A stretch of DNA of 8,974 nt from an uncultured Bacteroidales bacterium. GTDB lineage: Bacteria > Bacteroidota > Bacteroidia > Bacteroidales > Lentimicrobiaceae. Positions 1 to 5,692 of this stretch are shown here, in pieces. Position 1 is the first letter of the stretch. Each line of letters opens with the position of its first letter. The notes beneath the pieces were generated by a model. The model made no database searches. It was not told the DNA's origin and worked only from the letters and a program-made list of their open reading frames with translations. The stretch is from positions 1-8,974 of the forward strand of contig CALMDN010000349.1 in assembly GCA_937864935.1 (NCBI GenBank). Direction: 5' to 3'. Made by a program: the position numbers and the translations under genes.

Positions 1-258
1 GAAGAAGCAGGGGGTGCCGCCCCCGGTGGAAATCACCACATTTTTGCGGTGGGTCAGTGAAACCAGCGCTGAATGTTCGAACTTCCTGAAGGCATCTTCT
101 CCATCTTCTGCAAAGACAGCAGAGATGCTTTTGCCAAGCAGTTTTTCAATCTCTTCATCCAGATCAAAATGGAAATAGCCGATTGAACGGGCCAGTTTTC
201 TACCGGTCGTTGTTTTGCCGCTACCCATGTATCCGATGATGAAGACCGGTTTTCCCAT
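1..258 (-). CDS. aroK: Shikimate kinase, N-terminal 86 residues (3' end beyond window)
   Basis: Shikimate kinase phosphorylates the 3-hydroxyl of shikimate with ATP in the cytoplasmic chorismate (aromatic amino acid) pathway. The visible part starts MGKPVFIIGYMGSGKTT, with the Walker A P-loop GYMGSGKT at residues 9-16. The acidic pair D32/D34 lies in FHFDLDEE, R58 in EDAFRKFE, and the glycine triad GGG at 79-81 in STGGGTP. These positions match the shikimate-binding D34, R58 and GGG of the E. coli enzyme almost residue for residue (from memory of the family). The lid domain and C-terminus are outside the window; the full family length is about 170 residues. The start is the only ATG that puts the P-loop at the usual distance from the N-terminus. 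The gene is divergent from recQ and has a TAnnTTTG-type -7 box just upstream. Confidence 0.95.
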   Translation of the reverse strand, partial: MGKPVFIIGYMGSGKTTTGRKLARSIGYFHFDLDEEIEKLLGKSISAVFAEDGEDAFRKFEHSALVSLTHRKNVVISTGGGTPCFF

Positions 259-272
259 TCTATTTTTTTTTA

Positions 273-280
273 CAAACCTA
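273..280 (-). promoter_or_regulatory. Candidate aroK promoter, -7 box TAGGTTTG
   Basis: On the minus strand the sequence TAGGTTTG fits the Bacteroidetes -7 consensus TAnnTTTG and ends 14 nt before the aroK ATG. No good TTG/TTTG -33 box lies 19-21 nt further upstream, so the call rests on the -7 match and position alone. The implied leader is very short. Confidence 0.4.
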
Positions 281-568
281 CAGGATAAATTCCAATTCAT
301 CGTTGCTGTAACTGATTTTTTTAGACAGAGAGAGGTCCCGGTTCAATGGATAAAGTCTTTAAATTGTATGAATCAGGCCTGGTTTATTATCCCTTTGAAG
401 GCACATACAGGGCAATAAATTCACGGAAATGTGTTTCATTCAATCTGTCAGATGTAAGTACTGATGAAATGATGGATGGGCTGCACAGTCATTGTATCGA
501 CCACTGTGATTCAGTGAAAGGGCGGAAGGAGAGGATAAGGTCTGTCATGAAAAGGCTCCGATATTTAG

Positions 569-576
569 TATCTTTG
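569..576 (+). promoter_or_regulatory. Candidate recQ promoter, -7 box TATCTTTG
   Basis: TATCTTTG fits TAnnTTTG exactly and sits 21 nt before an ATG at 598 and 33 nt before the preferred recQ start at 610. The -33 position is poor (CATG at a 19-nt spacing, 546-549). If used, transcription would begin near 583, inside the upstream open stretch, so translation from the ATG at 346 would not occur from this transcript. Confidence 0.45.
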
Positions 577-609
577 AAATGTTCTTTAAAGGAAAGCATG
601 TCCGGCTCA

Positions 610-2514
610 ATGAACATACATCAGATACTGCTTAAGTACTGGGGATATTCCTCCTTCAGGCCGGTGCAGGAGGAGATTATCCGTTCGGTACTGGCTGGGA
701 ACGATACCCTGGCGCTTCTTCCTACAGGAGGCGGAAAATCTGTGTGTTTTCAGGTTCCGGGAATGGCAATTGAAGGCCTGACACTGGTCATCACCCCCCT
801 GATTGCCCTGATGAAGGATCAGGTTGAGAACCTGCGCAAGCGCGGAATTCCGGCTGAAGCCATCTATTCGGGAATGAGCCGAAGGGAGATAGAGATTTCC
901 ATCAGTCACATCCACTACGGTCAGACCAGGTTTTTATACCTCTCACCGGAACGCTTACTTTCAGATTGGTTTCTGGAGATGATCCCATCCCTGAAGATCG
1001 GACTGATTGCTGTAGATGAAGCGCACTGTATTTCTCAATGGGGTTACGATTTCAGACCTCCGTATCTGCGCATTGCCGAAGTTCGTAAGCTTTTGCCCGG
1101 CATTGCGGTGATTGCACTCACTGCCACAGCCACCAGAACCGTGGTACAGGATATACAGCGCAAACTTGAATTCAGAAAGAACAACCTGTTTGAGAAAAGC
1201 TTTGAAAGGCGTAACCTTGCTTACGTGGTGTCGAAGGATGAGAACAAGCACGATCGTTTGCTGAAAATTTTCGGTAATGTGCCGGGAACCGGGATTGTGT
1301 ATGTACGTAACCGCAGGAAAACGCGGGAAATTGCCGAATTTCTGCGAAAGAACGGGATCAGTGCCGATTATTATCATGCCGGTCTGCAATCTTCGGAACG
1401 CGAAAACAGGCAGAACCGCTGGAAGAACGGCAGCTGCCGGGTAATGGTGTCAACCAATGCCTTTGGCATGGGGATCGACAAGCCGGATGTGAGGGTTGTG
1501 GTTCATATAGATCTGCCCGACAGCATTGAGGCCTATTTTCAGGAAGCCGGCAGGGCCGGACGGGATGAGAAAAAAGCTTACGCGGTGTTGCTTTACGAAG
1601 AAGCCGATATTCTCGATGCCCGTCACAACCTCGAACTTTCTTATCCTGATCCCGCCGTAATACGTCAGGTTTACCAATCGCTCGGTAACTATTTTCAACT
1701 CGCTCCGGGTACAGGACGTGACCTGGTATTCGGTTTTGAAATTGCTGATTTCTGCAGACAATATAACTTCAAACCGGTTATTGTTTACAATGCCCTGAAG
1801 TTTATTGAGCGTGAGGGATTTATATCGCTCAACGAATCGGTTGGAAATCCTTCTAAACTGGTTTTCATCGCCCGCAAGGAGGATTTGTACAAGTTCCAGG
1901 TGGAGAATGCACGCTTTGATCCGCTTATCAAGATGATCCTGAGGTCTTATGGAGGAATTTTCACAGAGCCGGCCTTTATCAGCGAAGCGGAGCTTGCCGG
2001 CAGGCTTTCGGTGAGCCAGAATGATATTGTTAAGGCATTGAATTACCTGCAGCAGCAGCAGATCGTGGAGTATCTGCCCAAAAGCGACCAACCGCAGCTG
2101 ACCTTCAGCAGTGAGCTGATACGGGCGGTTGACCTGAGAATTTCTCCTGAACACTACCTGAACCGGAAAAAAGATGCAGAAAAGAGGCTGGAAGCCATTA
2201 TCGGGTATACAACTTCCGATAAAAGCTGCAGGAGTAAAATGCTGGTGAGCTATTTCGGACAGCATGAAGCTGGCAGGTGCGGAATCTGTGATGTGTGCCT
2301 GAATCGCAATCGGGCTGGCCTGAGTGAGCTGGATTTCAACAATATTGTTGAGATAATCAAACCCTTGCTGAAACAGAAAAGCCATAGCCTGGGAGAACTG
2401 ATCGCTGCATGCAGAAACATTTCTCAAGCCAAAGTGATCAAAGCAGTAAACTGGTTGGCAGAAAACGATAAAATTGAAATTGTTGATGACAACCTGTTCC
2501 GCTGGTCGGGGTAA
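610..2514 (+). CDS. recQ: RecQ-family ATP-dependent DNA helicase (short form, no HRDC)
   Basis: A 3'-5' superfamily 2 helicase that unwinds forked or recombining DNA. From the start at 610 it is 634 residues, beginning MNIHQILLKYWGYSSFRPVQ, where FRPVQ is the RecQ motif 0. Other motifs are Walker A LPTGGGKS (37-44), DEAH (136-139) followed by the aromatic-rich loop CISQWGYDFRP, LTATAT (170-175), NAFGMGIDKPD (from 283) and the arginine-finger motif QEAGRAGRD (311-319). A RecQ-Ct zinc site follows at C540, C557, C560 and C563 (C-x16-C-x2-C-x2-C). The last ~70 residues look like a winged-helix-type segment; no HRDC domain is visible. Upstream ATGs at 346 and 598 are in frame. I prefer 610 because homology begins there and a -7 box lies at 569-576; 598, preceded by AAAGGAAAGC, is the alternative. 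It may be a second RecQ paralogue, as many Bacteroidota carry several. Confidence 0.93.
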   Translation: MNIHQILLKYWGYSSFRPVQEEIIRSVLAGNDTLALLPTGGGKSVCFQVPGMAIEGLTLVITPLIALMKDQVENLRKRGIPAEAIYSGMSRREIEISISHIHYGQTRFLYLSPERLLSDWFLEMIPSLKIGLIAVDEAHCISQWGYDFRPPYLRIAEVRKLLPGIAVIALTATATRTVVQDIQRKLEFRKNNLFEKSFERRNLAYVVSKDENKHDRLLKIFGNVPGTGIVYVRNRRKTREIAEFLRKNGISADYYHAGLQSSERENRQNRWKNGSCRVMVSTNAFGMGIDKPDVRVVVHIDLPDSIEAYFQEAGRAGRDEKKAYAVLLYEEADILDARHNLELSYPDPAVIRQVYQSLGNYFQLAPGTGRDLVFGFEIADFCRQYNFKPVIVYNALKFIEREGFISLNESVGNPSKLVFIARKEDLYKFQVENARFDPLIKMILRSYGGIFTEPAFISEAELAGRLSVSQNDIVKALNYLQQQQIVEYLPKSDQPQLTFSSELIRAVDLRISPEHYLNRKKDAEKRLEAIIGYTTSDKSCRSKMLVSYFGQHEAGRCGICDVCLNRNRAGLSELDFNNIVEIIKPLLKQKSHSLGELIAACRNISQAKVIKAVNWLAENDKIEIVDDNLFRWSG

Positions 2515-2740
2515 AAGTCTGCTACCTCAGTGGTGAATCCCGGGTATATTTATTCACATTAACCCCTCCGTTATTATCTTACCCCGGAAATTGCATTTTG
2601 GCGGGTTTTGCCGAGTGGTTTCTCTTTGACATGAGATTTCCCCTGTTTGCCTGCCGGTGCCTTTAAAACGATTTTGAGGGCCGCAGGGAAGTTAAATTTT
2701 TATCCGGGGTCATGGATAGTTATAAACGGAGTGAAACGGC

Positions 2741-2771
2741 AAAAAAAAACCGGGTCATGGCTGACCCGGTT
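2741..2771 (-). terminator. Rho-independent terminator of the HU gene
   Basis: A perfect 10-bp stem, AACCGGGTCA (2748-2757) with TGACCCGGTT (2762-2771), closes a 4-nt loop. Read on the minus strand it is followed by nine T (the A run at 2741-2749). It starts 17 nt after the HU stop codon. The A/T-flanked stem may also slow transcription arriving from recQ on the plus strand, but there is no T run on that side. Confidence 0.9.
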
Positions 2772-2788
2772 ACAATGAATTGAAGATG

Positions 2789-3061
2789 CTATTTTACATT
2801 CTTTGACAATTCAGCTCCTGGTTTGAATTTAACTACTTTTTTGGCAGCAATTTTAATTTCCTTGCCGGTCTGAGGATTGCGGCCTTTGCGGGCAGCACGT
2901 TTTGAAACAGAAAATGATCCGAAACCAACCAATGCAACACGGTCACCTTTTTTGAGGCTTTTTGAAGTTGCAGAAATGAAAGCATCCAGAGCTTTTTTTG
3001 CGTCGGTTTTTGTGAGACCTGAGTCAGCGGCAATAGCAACGATTAATTCCTGTTTGTTCAT
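2789..3061 (-). CDS. hup: HU-family nucleoid DNA-binding protein
   Basis: A 90-residue HU/IHF-fold protein that binds and bends DNA as a dimer in the nucleoid. It starts [20 protein letters not shown] (the helix-turn-helix dimerisation part). The family signature region at about 46-78 contains [20 protein letters not shown], including the flexible arm with the conserved R-N-P that inserts into the minor groove. It ends with the KFKPG motif and a short basic tail. Length and sequence are typical of the 90-residue HU proteins rather than IHF subunits or the long Bacteroidetes HU-like variants. The gene has its own promoter and terminator, so it is probably monocistronic. The symbol is generic, since HU paralogues cannot be told apart here. 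Confidence 0.95.
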   Translation of the reverse strand: MNKQELIVAIAADSGLTKTDAKKALDAFISATSKSLKKGDRVALVGFGSFSVSKRAARKGRNPQTGKEIKIAAKKVVKFKPGAELSKNVK

Positions 3062-3094
3062 TTTTTTTCCTGATTTAAGTTAATACTTTGTTGG

Positions 3095-3119
3095 ATAACC
3101 TAACGCAAATATAGGTTAT
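3095..3119. repeat. Inverted repeat around the HU -7 box
   Basis: ATAACCT (3095-3101) and AGGTTAT (3113-3119) are perfect reverse complements separated by 11 nt. The right arm overlaps the first base of the -7 box and the left arm covers the predicted start site. That placement suits a dimeric repressor operator, but 7-bp arms in A/T-rich DNA may also be chance. Confidence 0.4.
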
Positions 3120-3135
3120 TCTTAGCTAAAATCAA
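3106..3135 (-). promoter_or_regulatory. HU promoter: TTG, N19, TATATTTG
   Basis: On the minus strand a TTG (3135-3133) is followed, after a 19-nt spacer, by TATATTTG (3113-3106), an exact match to TAnnTTTG. The start point would be near 3099-3101, giving a 5' leader of about 38 nt. The leader ends in an A-rich stretch (AGGAAAAAAAA) just before the ATG. The -7 box lies inside a 25-bp inverted repeat, reported separately. Confidence 0.7.
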
Positions 3136-3246
3136 GTATTTCAGGGTAAAACAGGGAAAAAAGTTAATAAAATCAAGGGTTTGTTAATAAATAGGCCCCG
3201 AAACTACTCTGTTTCATGCTATTCCGTGACCAGGCCAAAGACATAT

Positions 3247-4194
3247 TCAGGTGAATCTTATTTGTTCTGATCTCATTCCTCTCAGAAAATCAGCGGTTTC
3301 CATGGCCCTCTTCCCGGCAGGTTGCAATTGAAGTATTTCAATGAACCCACCTGCACAGGCTATATATAATCGGTTGTCCCGGATAACAGATTCACCGGGC
3401 AATAAAATGGCTTCAAAGGAAGAGATAACCGATCGGATGATTTTAACTTCTATGGTACCGTTTGTTGTGTGCATTGACGAAAATGCCCCCGGATAGGGGC
3501 TTAATCCCCTGATGAGGTTGTGAACCTTCAACGCCGGTTCATTCCAGTTGATCTGGCAGTCCTTTCTGAAAATGCGTGGAGCTCCTTTCAGGGGATGCAC
3601 GTTCATGGGTTGCTCGGTCAGGGTAAAGTTTCCCGATTCAATGGCATTTACGGTTTCCAGAGTGAGCTCTGCCCCGGTAACCATCAAACGGTCGTGCAGC
3701 TCTCCGGCGGTTTCATCCGGTCCGATCTCCAGGCTCCTGTTCAGGATGATGCGTCCGGTGTCGATCTCTGAATTGAGGAAAAAAGTGGTTACGCCGGTGA
3801 TGGATTCGCCGTTGATTACGGCATGATTGATGGGAGCAGCCCCCCGGTAATCCGGAAGTAGAGAAGCATGAAGGTTGAAGGTGCCAAATTCAGGCAGGCT
3901 CCACACCTCGTCGGGCAGTTTTCTGAAAGCAACCACCACAAACAGGTTGGCAGTATATGTTTTCAGTTCTTCAATAAAAGCAGGATCCTTCAGGCTTACA
4001 GGCTGCAAAACCGGAAGATGCTGGCTGAGCGCATATTGCCTGACAGCGGACTCTTTGAGCTTCAGTCCCCTTCCGGCTGGTTTGTCGGGAACAGTAACCA
4101 CAGCCACTACCTCTTTGTTGTTGTTTATCAGCGTGCTGAGCGCTCCGACAGCGAATTCCGGGGTGCCCATGAATATGATTCTGGCTTTTCTCAT
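3247..4194 (-). CDS. fmt: Methionyl-tRNA formyltransferase
   Basis: Fmt transfers a formyl group from 10-formyl-tetrahydrofolate to the amino group of methionyl-initiator tRNA, preparing it for translation initiation. The protein is 315 residues, the usual length. The N-terminal Rossmann-type formyltransferase domain opens with RIIFMGTPEFAV (residues 5-16). The tRNA-contacting loop KPAGRGLKLKES lies at 38-49. Catalytic residues are N107 and H109 in FNLHASLLPDYRGAAPI and D145 in EIDTG, matching N108, H110 and D146 of E. coli. The C-terminal OB-like domain begins around residue 205 (HPLKGAPRIF and onward). Its promoter lies inside the terminator of the upstream TPR gene. No clear terminator follows it, so some read-through into HU is possible. 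def (deformylase), the common neighbour in other phyla, is not adjacent. Confidence 0.96.
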   Translation of the reverse strand: MRKARIIFMGTPEFAVGALSTLINNNKEVVAVVTVPDKPAGRGLKLKESAVRQYALSQHLPVLQPVSLKDPAFIEELKTYTANLFVVVAFRKLPDEVWSLPEFGTFNLHASLLPDYRGAAPINHAVINGESITGVTTFFLNSEIDTGRIILNRSLEIGPDETAGELHDRLMVTGAELTLETVNAIESGNFTLTEQPMNVHPLKGAPRIFRKDCQINWNEPALKVHNLIRGLSPYPGAFSSMHTTNGTIEVKIIRSVISSFEAILLPGESVIRDNRLYIACAGGFIEILQLQPAGKRAMETADFLRGMRSEQIRFT

Positions 4195-4213
4195 TCGGTG
4201 TGATTAGAAGCAG

Positions 4214-4244
4214 CAAAGGTAATTGTGAAATGGGTATAAACAAA
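4214..4244 (-). promoter_or_regulatory. fmt promoter: TTTG, N19, TACCTTTG
   Basis: On the minus strand TTTG (4244-4241), a 19-nt spacer and TACCTTTG (4221-4214) give a full match to the Bacteroidetes promoter. The start would be near 4207, leaving a leader of about 12 nt before the fmt ATG. The TTTG is the end of the T tract of the preceding terminator. Confidence 0.75.
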
Positions 4245-4269
4245 AAAACACCCGGGAAGGGTGCTTTTT
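4242..4269 (-). terminator. Rho-independent terminator of the TPR gene
   Basis: CACCC (4249-4253) pairs with GGGTG (4259-4263) around a 5-nt loop. One mismatched pair (A4248/C4264) separates this from a five-pair A/T extension (4243-4247 with 4265-4269). On the minus strand the hairpin runs into seven T. It begins about 20 nt after the TPR gene stop. The five T on the other side could let it work weakly in both directions. Confidence 0.8.
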
Positions 4270-4288
4270 GTATGGATTATTTTTTTGA

Positions 4289-4969
4289 TTATTGCCCTTT
4301 CAGTCTGGCAATGTATTTGTCAACATCGCGGGCCTCTGCACTTCTGGGAAACTCAAGCCTGATGCGGTCGTAGGCTTTCAGTGCTTTTTCCTTGTTGCCA
4401 AGGATTTCATATGCCCAGGCTGCTTTCTGCAGAAATACAGGGGTAGTAAAGTCGTTCTTTTTCAGGTCGGCAGCTTTCAGATAACTTTCAGCAGCCTGAT
4501 CAACTTTGTTGAGCTCCATATAAGCATCGCCGATTGCTCCGGCAGCCATAGGGGCAACAATCTGATCTTTGATTTTAAACTGCTCAAGGTGATCGATGGC
4601 TTCCTGGAACTTGCCGTCGTTCAGGTATATGATACCGGCATAATAATGAGCCAGACGGGCTGATTTAGTCATTCCGTAATCATCAATGATCTGAAGAAAA
4701 CCAGGATACATACCATCACCATTCAAAGCCAGTTTAAGGGAATCCTGCTCGAAGTATTTCTCTGCCATGAACATCTGCGACTGTGCTTCCTTCTCACGGG
4801 GAATCAGGTAAAAACGCTGAAATCCAAAATAGGCAAGTACAAGCAGTGCGATGCCTGAAAGTATGATGGTTATGAGCTTTTGATTTTTTTCAATAAAAAC
4901 TTCTGATTTACTCAGGGCTTCTTCTACTGCCTGGATTTTTTCTTCAGTATTGTCTGACTTCTTTACCAT
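4289..4969 (-). CDS. Membrane-anchored tetratricopeptide-repeat protein
   Basis: A 226-residue protein of the Bacteroidota TPR type, resembling the general plan of YfgM (cytoplasmic N-tail, one membrane helix, TPR domain outside). The N-terminal ~30 residues are charged and helical. A single hydrophobic segment, KLITIILSGIALLVLAYFGF (31-50), forms the membrane anchor. After a basic stop (QRFYLIPREK) come helical repeats: about 103-136 (ARLAHYYAGIIYLNDGKFQE), 140-173 (AGAIGDAYMELNKVDQAAES) and 178-211 (AAWAYEILGNKEKALKAYDR). No enzyme motif is present, so a scaffold or chaperone-like role at the cell envelope is an inference. The gene stands alone, with a clear promoter upstream and terminator downstream. 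It is divergent from thx. The start is the only ATG ahead of the membrane segment. Confidence 0.85.
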   Translation of the reverse strand: MVKKSDNTEEKIQAVEEALSKSEVFIEKNQKLITIILSGIALLVLAYFGFQRFYLIPREKEAQSQMFMAEKYFEQDSLKLALNGDGMYPGFLQIIDDYGMTKSARLAHYYAGIIYLNDGKFQEAIDHLEQFKIKDQIVAPMAAGAIGDAYMELNKVDQAAESYLKAADLKKNDFTTPVFLQKAAWAYEILGNKEKALKAYDRIRLEFPRSAEARDVDKYIARLKGQ

Positions 4970-4989
4970 TGGTTTTACAATTAGAGGCG

Positions 4990-5020
4990 CAAAAGTAATC
5001 TTTTTTTTTTATTTAGCAAA
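4990..5020 (-). promoter_or_regulatory. TPR gene promoter: TTTG, N19, TACTTTTG
   Basis: On the minus strand TTTG (5020-5017), a 19-nt spacer and TACTTTTG (4997-4990) match the consensus fully. The spacer holds an uninterrupted run of ten A (plus-strand T at 5001-5010). The start would be near 4983, giving a leader of about 14 nt. Confidence 0.75.
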
Positions 5021-5135
5021 CCATAACTGCTACTTTGGATAAGGATTGTGCGCCACTATTTTTTAACATAGTCATGGATTTTGCGGTTATTTTTATTATT
5101 TTTATCATCATCTTAATCACCAAATACTTTTAATC

Positions 5136-5342
5136 ATGGGAAAAGGAGATAAAAAATCAAAGAGAGGAAAAATCATCATTGGATCACATGGGGTAAGAAG
5201 ACCAAGGCGAAAAGCAGCAGACAGGCCTTTACCGGCAATCCCCGAAGCCCTGGCAGTGCCTGAAAAGTCAAAAGCTTCAGCTACTGCTGAAAAAAATGCT
5301 GAGCCCAAACCTAAGGCCACCAGAAAACCCAAAACTGAGTAA
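5136..5342 (+). CDS. thx: 30S ribosomal protein THX with extended C-terminal tail
   Basis: A 68-residue basic protein. The first ~27 residues, MGKGDKKSKRGKIIIGSHGV followed by RRPRRK, match THX, the small peptide known from Thermus that sits in a cavity of the 30S head and stabilises it. Bacteroidota homologues share the MGKGDKK-K-GKI-GS-G-RRPRK pattern. The remaining ~40 residues are a low-complexity Ala/Pro/Lys/Glu tail (PEALAVPEKSKASATAEKNA and onward), probably disordered. The ATG has no Shine-Dalgarno sequence and is preceded by A/T-rich DNA, as is usual for this phylum. No convincing promoter was found in the 5030-5135 gap; TACTTTGG at 5031-5038 is close but spaced one base short. A strong terminator lies 64 nt after the stop. 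Confidence 0.9.
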   Translation: MGKGDKKSKRGKIIIGSHGVRRPRRKAADRPLPAIPEALAVPEKSKASATAEKNAEPKPKATRKPKTE

Positions 5343-5349
5343 GATTCAC

Positions 5350-5371
5350 AACCTCATGAGGTATTGAGGTT
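5350..5371 (+). repeat. Overlapping palindromes in the thx 3' region
   Basis: ACCTCATGAGGT (5351-5362) is a perfect 12-bp palindrome. AACCTC (5350-5355) can alternatively pair with GAGGTT (5366-5371). These are mutually exclusive folds 8-29 nt after the thx stop. No T run follows, so this is not a terminator itself. Confidence 0.45.
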
Positions 5372-5405
5372 ACTGTAAGAAGCGCTGTTAAACGATAACA
5401 ACCGT

Positions 5406-5445
5406 ATAGTCTTTTGCTGTGCTGAACGGCAAAAGACTATTTTTT
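5406..5445 (+). terminator. Rho-independent terminator after thx
   Basis: A perfect 12-bp stem, ATAGTCTTTTGC (5406-5417) with GCAAAAGACTAT (5429-5440), can extend inward by three more pairs to leave a 5-nt loop. Six T (5440-5445) follow. With the stem ending in A/T and the T run on the plus strand, this is assigned to thx. Confidence 0.92.
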
Positions 5446-5566
5446 CACTAGTGTCCGGGGAAAATAATTGGTTTCCTTTGAACTGATTGATAATGCTGGA
5501 TTACAGCAATTATTCAAAACAGGTACCTTACTTTCTTCTTTTGACACCAATACGCAAAATCACCAA

Positions 5567-5618
5567 CCTGTCTGCCTGAGCATACAGGCAGGCCTGTCTG
5601 CCTGAGCATACAGGCAGG
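5567..5618. repeat. Two tandem 26-bp dyad repeats (REP-like)
   Basis: A 26-bp unit occurs twice head to tail without mismatch, at 5567-5592 and 5593-5618. Each unit begins CCTGTCTGCCTG and ends CAGGCAGG, with AGCATA in the middle. CTGCCTG pairs with CAGGCAG around the 6-nt AGCATA loop, so each copy can fold as a hairpin, and larger pairings between copies are possible. It lies 75-126 nt after the murD2 stop, where it could stabilise or terminate the murL-murD2 transcript. Structure and intergenic position are those of REP/BIME-type elements. Confidence 0.85.
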
Positions 5619-5692
5619 AGATTACAAACTTATATATCTGATTTAGAGCGATTATGGTGGCTTGGAGTTATGGTGTCAAGGATTCTTTTACT

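Larger units (their letters stand above)
259..609. other. Divergent intergenic region between aroK and recQ
   Basis: About 350 bases without a convincing gene. A plus-strand frame is open from an ATG at 346 into recQ, but its first 84-88 codons resemble no helicase N-terminus. The translation (rich in Ser, Cys and basic residues, with no RecQ motif) looks like chance read-through. Divergent -7 boxes for aroK (273-280) and recQ (569-576) lie near the two ends. I see no RNA gene, repeat or terminator in between. Confidence 0.6.

Noticed and set aside
961..1389. Open frame of 142 codons on the minus strand within recQ
   Set aside because: Antisense to the helicase domain, with no motif in the translation; treated as a chance frame.
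1450..2427. Long open frame (325 codons) on the minus strand within recQ
   Set aside because: It lies fully antisense to a helicase with intact motifs, its translation has no recognisable domain, and no promoter or conserved start is evident. It is a shadow of recQ codon usage.
2533..2557. Possible recQ terminator, GTGAAT with ATTCAC
   Set aside because: Only six mostly A/T pairs with a 13-nt loop and no T run after it; too weak to call.
2704..2760. Near-direct repeat of GGTCATGG (around 2704-2715 and 2751-2760)
   Set aside because: The shared core is only 8 bases and the second copy is part of the HU terminator stem; likely coincidence.
3200..3215. Possible fmt terminator, GAAAC with GTTTC
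   Set aside because: A five-pair stem with a 6-nt loop and no T run on the minus strand.
3868..4207. Overlapping plus-strand frames of about 110 codons opposite fmt
   Set aside because: They oppose the well-conserved N-terminal formyltransferase domain of fmt and their translations look random.
5125..5132. TACTTTTA as a thx -7 box
   Set aside because: It lies 3 bases before the ATG, which would put the transcript start inside the gene, and there is no -33 box.
5567..5618. Possible minimal CRISPR array
   Set aside because: The two 26-bp units abut directly with no spacer between them, each is a strong hairpin, and no cas gene is nearby. REP-like is the better reading.
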